Assembly (NCBI GenBank): GCA_910584035.1
Contig: CAJTZR010000054.1
Location: 1-11,865, forward strand
DNA length: 11,865 nt
Source of the DNA: an uncultured Christensenella sp.
GTDB lineage: Bacteria > Bacillota > Clostridia > Christensenellales > UBA3700
Direction of reading: 5' to 3'
The position numbers and the translations under genes are program-made. Position 1 is the stretch's first letter; each line of letters starts with the position of its first letter. This document shows positions 7,651 to 11,865 of the stretch, piece by piece. The notes beneath the pieces are model-generated. The model was not told where the DNA came from. It did not search any database and saw nothing but the letters and a program-made list of their open reading frames with translations.

Positions 7651-8021
7651 TATATTACTTGCTTTTAATTTTTTATACATATGCTGATATGCAGATATTT
7701 GCATATTCAAATTTTTAGGTATGTACTCTGCTCATCTCTTTTTTATTCTTGCTATTTTTAGTGATTCAATATCTCAATAAATAAAAAATTAATAAATCAT
7801 TTTGTAGATATGCAAATATATATTTTAATTGGTTTATATAATTAATATACATAGTCAGCTAGTTAATGCTATGAAAAGCACAATTAATATGTGGTATCAC
7901 ATTACTTTTTTCTATCGCTCTAAATATTTTGATAAAATCTTTATTTTTCTTGTAACGCTTGCTCACAATTAATATATCCAGTGTTTTATTTAACATATTA
8001 AGATTATAATTAATCTAATGG

Positions 8022-8074
8022 TAGCTATTGTTTAAATTTTAATTAGCTAAAATTTAAGAGCTATTTTTGTTTTT
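8022..8074 (+). terminator. AT-rich hairpin with T-runs, possible plus-strand terminator
   Basis: TAGCT (8022-8026) pairs with AGCTA (8059-8063), and inside them TTAAATTTTA (8032-8041) pairs with TAAAATTTAA (8048-8057) around an ATTAGC loop. The runs TTTTTGTTTTT follow on the plus strand. No plus-strand gene is known to end here; it may shield the minus-strand operon from read-through. Low G+C makes it weaker than the terminators at 7030 and 7629. Confidence 0.4.
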
Positions 8075-8121
8075 ATTAAAGCCATATAATACTTAAGTAA
8101 ATAAAATAATTTTACAAAATT

Positions 8122-9024
8122 TTATAAAGATTTCATATCTCGTTTTAACTGCTTTAGTTTGATATAAGTGTAAATTTTTTTTATTTGTTCTGCAGTCAAC
8201 TTTGTTTCTATAGGTTTAGTTGTGTTTTCCACATTATGTTCACAATTTGCTTTTTCTTGCATTATCTCTTTAAATTGTTCTGGAGTTAGTTTTGTCGGCA
8301 AAATATTATCTACATTATGTAGATTGCAAGCGTTTTCAATTGTTTCAGTGCTAACTACTGAAGCTAGATTTTTATCAAAATTATTTTTTGTATTTGATGT
8401 ATCAATACATTGAATTTTTTTATTTTCTCCAATAGTTCCTATTATATTAATATTAGCTTTAGATAAATCAAAATCAATATTTTCGTTTGTGCAAATGTCG
8501 CTTGCACTAGCCAAATTATCGTAACTTACATTGCTTGCTTTTGGCTCGTAATTTGTAAAGCTAATATTTGTATCTGTACTTCTATTAAATGAATTTGAGT
8601 TGTTTGTAAAATTGTTGTTAGCAGTGTTTATATAATCTACTTGTATGATATTGTTGTTATCTATTTGATGCAGTGCAGTAGGTAAAATTCTACTGAAATT
8701 AACTTTCATTTGACTAAGTTTATTGTATAAATATTCACTTTCATATTCCCCAGAAAGTATTAAAACTTTGTCATAATAGTTGTTTGCACATAGCTCTATA
8801 ATGTCAAGAGCTTGAGGAATATCAAGGGCTATTTTCTTTCTACTTCCTAAATATTGATGAAGTAGTTCGCCGTGATTGAAATTTATCTTATTGTGCTTTT
8901 GCTCAATATAATTGTAAATATGTATACTTAATTTATCTGCATTTATTCCGCTTAACAAATTTAAATAGTTTTGATTATTTAATCGTGTAGTATTTAAATC
9001 AATTGATAACAAATAGTGTGTCAA
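8122..9024 (-). CDS. Unknown protein with NYN/PIN-like N-terminus, coupled to the glycosylase gene
   Basis: I do not recognise a named family for this 300-residue, apparently cytoplasmic protein. It starts with TTG at 9024, only 2 bases after the glycosylase stop; AAGGAG (9035-9030) lies in the end of that gene with a 5-base spacer, so the start and translational coupling are well supported. Residues 1-115 resemble an NYN (PIN-like RNase) domain: a beta strand with IDLN (8-11), then KKIALDIPQALDI (63-75), then DKVLILSGEYESEY (85-98), in the positions of the family's D-x-x-N, K-x-D...D and SGD-x-DF motifs. The last motif is changed (SGE, with no clear DF), so nuclease activity may be lost. Residues about 122-240 are an Asn/Ser/Thr-rich low-complexity linker. 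The C-terminus carries two copies of KLT-x-EQ-x-K-x-I (245-254 and 275-284) and a basic end. No membrane segment or signal is seen. The NYN link is an inference from motif spacing only. Confidence 0.8.
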   Translation of the reverse strand: MTHYLLSIDLNTTRLNNQNYLNLLSGINADKLSIHIYNYIEQKHNKINFNHGELLHQYLGSRKKIALDIPQALDIIELCANNYYDKVLILSGEYESEYLYNKLSQMKVNFSRILPTALHQIDNNNIIQVDYINTANNNFTNNSNSFNRSTDTNISFTNYEPKASNVSYDNLASASDICTNENIDFDLSKANINIIGTIGENKKIQCIDTSNTKNNFDKNLASVVSTETIENACNLHNVDNILPTKLTPEQFKEIMQEKANCEHNVENTTKPIETKLTAEQIKKIYTYIKLKQLKRDMKSL

Positions 9025-9026
9025 AT

Positions 9027-9827
9027 TTACTCCTTACTACCATTACGCTTATGATAAAATAGATATTGTTGTGCGTAGCCAGCGTTATCACCATACAAAT
9101 CTATTAGTTTTTGCCTTATAATTTTTGGTGTTGTGGTTTGCCTAAATAAATCTTCGTATATCTTTTTTACCCAAGTATCAACAGGGAATACGTCCATTTT
9201 GTGATAGGCAAAAAGCAATATGCAATCTGCAACTTTTGGTCCTACACCAATTAAATTATCGCATAAAAATTTGTTTGCATCAATACCATTCATATCGTTT
9301 GGCAATGATAGGTTTATTTTATTGTCTAACAGAATTTTAATAGTCTTTTGCAAATAGCTCGCACGATATCCAGCACCCATTGCTTTAAAATCGTTTTCAG
9401 TCAAGTTTGCTAATTCTACAAGCTGTGGAAATTTGTTGTCGGGACAAATCCTATTTAAAATGCCTTGAATCCTTGGAATATTATTGTTTGCGGAAATGAT
9501 AAAGCTAATTATTGTTTCCACAATGTCTTGCCTTAATATCCTTATTCCGTAACCATATTCAATGGCTTTATCCATCATTGGTAAGCCTTTCAATTCTGCT
9601 TTAATCTTGGAATAGTCACAATTTAAGTCAAAGTAGTTTGTAAAATAGTCTTTGTCTTCATTTTCAATGATTATTTTATCTTTTTCTTGATACAAAATTG
9701 CTTGTTTATCCAAGGTATAAACGATTGCGTGGCTAGGGTTAATTTTATAACGGAATAGTTCACCACTTTCCAAAGTTTGTTTGATATTAAAATCCCTTGT
9801 GTCAGTTATTATAGTATTATTTTGCAT
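9027..9827 (-). CDS. ogg: 8-oxoguanine DNA glycosylase/AP lyase, OGG1 type
   Basis: A 266-residue base-excision repair enzyme that removes 8-oxoguanine paired with C and nicks the strand by beta-elimination. An OGG N-terminal domain (TLESGELFRY, 18-27, in place of the common SGQ-x-FRW) is followed by YGYGIRILRQD (91-101), FIISANNNIPRI (109-120), GAGYRASYL (151-159), the helix-hairpin-helix LIGVGPKVADC (192-202) with the Schiff-base lysine K198, and PVDTWV (215-220) with the catalytic Asp217. The end QYLFYHKR matches the OGG1 C-terminal helix. All catalytic residues are present and the length is usual for bacterial OGG1 proteins. AAAAGGT (9843-9837) precedes the ATG. It is the first gene of a two-gene unit; its final Lys-Glu codons double as the ribosome binding site of the next gene. 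I could not pick a convincing promoter in the 217 bases shared with the divergent MATE gene. Confidence 0.93.
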   Translation of the reverse strand: MQNNTIITDTRDFNIKQTLESGELFRYKINPSHAIVYTLDKQAILYQEKDKIIIENEDKDYFTNYFDLNCDYSKIKAELKGLPMMDKAIEYGYGIRILRQDIVETIISFIISANNNIPRIQGILNRICPDNKFPQLVELANLTENDFKAMGAGYRASYLQKTIKILLDNKINLSLPNDMNGIDANKFLCDNLIGVGPKVADCILLFAYHKMDVFPVDTWVKKIYEDLFRQTTTPKIIRQKLIDLYGDNAGYAQQYLFYHKRNGSKE

Positions 9828-9941
9828 AGCTTTTTTACCTTTTCTGTCGTATTTTAAAGTTTATTCTGCTATTTTTAGCGAAATTGAATAAAATTTTCCT
9901 ATTATTTGTGTTTTAACAAATTTTCTGAATATAAAAGAAAA

Positions 9942-9971
9942 TTGATTAAGTATTTCTTTTTCTATTATAAT
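9942..9971 (+). promoter_or_regulatory. Sigma-A-type promoter for the MATE gene
   Basis: TTGATT (9942-9947), an 18-base spacer and a perfect TATAAT (9966-9971). The start near 9978 gives a leader of about 70 bases. A second -35-like TTGACA at 10003-10008 with TAATTT at 10026-10031 (17-base spacing) is an alternative, but its start would overlap the ribosome binding site. Confidence 0.6.
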
Positions 9972-10050
9972 ACATTATTTTATGAATTTTTGCAACATTT
10001 AGTTGACAATTTTAGGATAAAGTGTTAATTTTATCAAGAGGTTAATGGAA

Positions 10051-11661
10051 ATGAGTAAAAAAGTTGCTGAAAAACAATTAAAAGCGAGTAAAATTGTAAA
10101 AGAAAATAAACTGGGCGTTATGCCTATATCTAAATTGTTGCTAACAATGTCATTGCCAGCAATGTTTTCTATGCTTGTGCAATCATTGTATAATATTGTT
10201 GATAGTTTGTTTGTTGCAAAGTCAAGTATTGATGCTATGACAGCATTGACATTTGCTTTCCCATTGCAACAAATTATGCTGGCATTCGCGTTAGGTGTTG
10301 GTGTAGGTACAAGTACTATTGTAGCAAGACGACTTGGTGAAAAGAATAAACCAGATGCGGATAAACTTGCACAAACTGGTTTTAAAATTGCGATTATAAC
10401 AACGCTAACATTTATGATATTAGGTAGTTTTTTGCCTAGGTTGTTTATGATGATATTTACAAACAATGCCAAAATTTTAACAGATGGCACAAATTATTTA
10501 ACAATTTGTATGGTATGTTGTTTTGGTATGATGATTGAAATTTTAATATCAAAAATTCTTCAAGCAACTGGCAATATGATAATACCAATGCTGTCACAAT
10601 TACTTGGTGCAGTTATAAATATTATTTTTGACCCAATATTTATTTTTGTTTGTGATTTAGGAATAATTGGAGCGGGTATTGCTACTGTAATGGGGCAAAT
10701 TATTAGTATGATATTTGTTTTAATATTAGCACTAAAAAGAAAGCACATTATTGATATTATGTTCAAAATCAAGCATTGGAAAGATTTGAAAATTAGTTTG
10801 AAAGGTGTAAAAGAAATTGTGCGTATTGGTATGCCAGTAATGGTAATGAATGCTGTAGCTGGTATTATCGTACTAATTATGAATAAAATTATTGGTGGAT
10901 ATAATGACCAAGCACCAAATGCTTTAGGTGCATACTTTAAACTACAATCATTTGTATTTATGCCAGTGTTTGGTCTTAACCAAGGTGCATTACCAATTAT
11001 GTCATACAATTTTGGTGCTAATGAGTACAAACGTTATAAAAAGACTTTCTATTTAGCTATAATTATTAGCTTGACAATTATGGCAATCGGTCTTATCGTA
11101 TTCCAACTTTGTCCAGAATGGTTGCTTTCTATGTTTAAGAATGAGAAGGAAATGGATAAATATGCGGAACTACTTAAGGTTGGAACAGTAACGCTAAGAG
11201 TTATCAGTTGGAGTTTCTTATTTGCTGCCGTCAATATAATAGTTACAACGGGTTATCAGTCAATAGGTTATGGGCTTACATCTCTTATAATGTCGCTACT
11301 AAGGCAAGTCATATTTATTTTGCCACTTGCAATTGTGTTTGGTATGTTTTGGGGATTGGATGTACTTTGGTGGAGTTATCCAATTTCAGATGTGTTAGTA
11401 ATGGTGATATTTACGCCATATTACTTGGTAGCAGTCAAAAAGGCTTTTGCAAAAAGACGTAATATGCAACCAGCTAGTGATATGGAGGGAGTCCTTTCCA
11501 CAGAAATAATGCTTGAGGAAAGTATTGCTGCAGATATTATGACGAGCGATATACAAGATAATGTTAGAGTTGAAGTTGAGACAAAGGACAAAATAGTAGA
11601 AAGTGAAACTCAAAAAAATGATAGTTGTGATTGTGATTTGAATAATAGCAATAATAATTAA
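10051..11661 (+). CDS. MATE-family multidrug efflux transporter (MepA-like), acidic C-terminal tail
   Basis: A 536-residue inner-membrane antiporter, expected to export cationic drugs or metabolites using Na+ or H+. After a basic N-terminus, about twelve hydrophobic helices run from residue 26 to 462 as two six-helix bundles. Family marks include LLTMSLPAMFSMLVQSLYNIVD (split over 30-51), LGVGVGTSTIVARRLGE (81-97), QATGN (171-175), INIIFDPIFIF (189-199), GIIGAGIATVMGQ (204-216), RIGMPV (258-263) and LNQGALPIMSYNFGA (309-323); LNQG...P-YNFGA is typical of MepA-like MATE proteins. The last 70 or so residues are a polar, acidic tail ending in an Asn-rich stretch with two Cys, beyond the usual family length. 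AGAGG (10037-10041) lies 9 bases before the ATG at 10051; an in-frame ATG at 10045 is only 3 bases from it and is the less likely start. It is a single-gene unit divergent from the glycosylase gene; the substrate is unknown. Confidence 0.93.
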   Translation: MSKKVAEKQLKASKIVKENKLGVMPISKLLLTMSLPAMFSMLVQSLYNIVDSLFVAKSSIDAMTALTFAFPLQQIMLAFALGVGVGTSTIVARRLGEKNKPDADKLAQTGFKIAIITTLTFMILGSFLPRLFMMIFTNNAKILTDGTNYLTICMVCCFGMMIEILISKILQATGNMIIPMLSQLLGAVINIIFDPIFIFVCDLGIIGAGIATVMGQIISMIFVLILALKRKHIIDIMFKIKHWKDLKISLKGVKEIVRIGMPVMVMNAVAGIIVLIMNKIIGGYNDQAPNALGAYFKLQSFVFMPVFGLNQGALPIMSYNFGANEYKRYKKTFYLAIIISLTIMAIGLIVFQLCPEWLLSMFKNEKEMDKYAELLKVGTVTLRVISWSFLFAAVNIIVTTGYQSIGYGLTSLIMSLLRQVIFILPLAIVFGMFWGLDVLWWSYPISDVLVMVIFTPYYLVAVKKAFAKRRNMQPASDMEGVLSTEIMLEESIAADIMTSDIQDNVRVEVETKDKIVESETQKNDSCDCDLNNSNNN

Positions 11662-11667
11662 AAACAA

Positions 11668-11705
11668 TATCCCTACAGCATAAAACTGTAGGGATAATAT
11701 TTTAA
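11668..11705 (+). terminator. Terminator of the MATE gene
   Basis: A perfect 11-bp stem TATCCCTACAG / CTGTAGGGATA (11668-11678 and 11686-11696) with a 7-base CATAAAA loop, starting 7 bases after the stop codon. The T-tract after it (ATATTTTAAAT) is short, so termination may be partial. Confidence 0.85.
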
Positions 11706-11738
11706 ATAAAAGCAGTAAATATTCCGCAAAAATTTTTA

Positions 11739-11750
11739 TTAGTATACTAA
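11739..11750. repeat. Palindrome TTAGTATACTAA
   Basis: A perfect 12-base palindrome upstream of the promoter at 11805. Its half-site TTAGTATA also forms the outer arms of the inverted repeat at 5168-5230. It may be an operator for the gene that starts beyond the right edge. Confidence 0.35.
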
Positions 11751-11804
11751 TCGAAATGAATTATTATTTAATGATAAATTACACAAATATTTTTAAAGCG
11801 ATTT

Positions 11805-11833
11805 TTGCACTTTTTACTTTTGAATTGTATAGT
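11805..11833 (+). promoter_or_regulatory. Candidate promoter reading off the right edge
   Basis: TTGCAC (11805-11810), a 17-base spacer and TATAGT (11828-11833, 5 of 6 consensus bases). It would drive a gene starting beyond 11865. No start codon with a ribosome binding site is visible before the end. Confidence 0.4.
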
Positions 11834-11865
11834 TTATATATTGAATAAATAATAATGATTACTAC

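Larger units (their letters stand above)
7502..7819. repeat. Three copies of the 12-mer ATATGCAAATAT
   Basis: Exact copies lie at 7502-7513 (plus), 7695-7706 (minus orientation, reading ATATTTGCATAT) and 7808-7819 (plus). The middle copy is also half of a 7-bp inverted repeat, ATATGCA-GATATT-TGCATAT (7687-7706). The first copy overlaps the -35 position of the promoter at 7521. The copies are confined to this noncoding region; their function, if any, is unknown. Confidence 0.5.
6891..8121. other. 1.2-kb region without protein genes between converging units
   Basis: No convincing coding frame or ribosome binding site with a frame appears on either strand. The plus-strand Ppx/GppA gene and the minus-strand glycosylase operon converge on it. 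Its contents are listed separately: hairpins (6934-7006), terminator (7030-7062), palindrome (7240-7258), three copies of a 12-mer (7502-7819), an extended -10 promoter (7521-7529), a candidate small RNA (7536-7650) ending in a second terminator, and a hairpin followed by T-runs (8022-8074). A looser nested inverted repeat lies at 7420-7473 (AATTGC and GATTTT pairing with AAAATC and GCAATT). Bases 7065-7239 and 7820-8020 show nothing I can name. Confidence 0.55.

Overview
This A+T-rich window fits a low-G+C Firmicute, most likely an uncultured clostridium. The signs are AAGGAG-type ribosome binding sites, a lipoprotein with an LIAC lipobox, TAA at all six visible stop codons, a tandem pair of half-length TSUP transporters, a Ppx/GppA protein with a C-terminal HD domain, a bacterial OGG1-type glycosylase and a MepA-like MATE transporter. 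Tryptophan is TGG and TGA is not read through, so the standard bacterial code applies. I see no insertion sequence, phage gene, CRISPR array, tRNA or rRNA, and I cannot name a species.

Layout. (1) 1-3154, minus strand: the first 1051 codons of a very large surface lipoprotein built from about five diverged modules resembling carbohydrate-binding beta-sandwiches; it runs off the window. (2) 3465-5152, plus strand: two short membrane proteins, each half of a TauE/SafE-type (TSUP) permease, separated by 857 bases with no gene. (3) 5376-6890, plus strand: an exopolyphosphatase/pppGpp phosphatase homologue, followed by a strong terminator at 7030-7062. (4) 6891-8121: 1.2 kb with no protein gene. 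It is not featureless: it holds a second, bidirectional-looking terminator, a 19-bp palindrome, three copies of a 12-mer, and an extended -10 promoter followed about 110 bases later by the second terminator, which may be a small RNA gene. (5) 9827-8122, minus strand: an 8-oxoguanine DNA glycosylase and, 2 bases after its stop, a TTG-started unknown protein whose N-terminus looks like an eroded NYN (PIN-like) nuclease fold. (6) 10051-11661, plus strand: a MATE efflux transporter with an acidic tail, its own promoter and terminator, then a promoter reading off the right edge.

The genes do not form one pathway. The glycosylase and its downstream partner are clearly co-translated, and the two TSUP halves probably make one transporter. 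The rest look like independently expressed units. The least explained items are the NYN-like partner of the glycosylase, the possible small RNA with its repeated 12-mer, and the gap between the TSUP halves. I found no clear new multi-gene system; what I offer are specific candidates.
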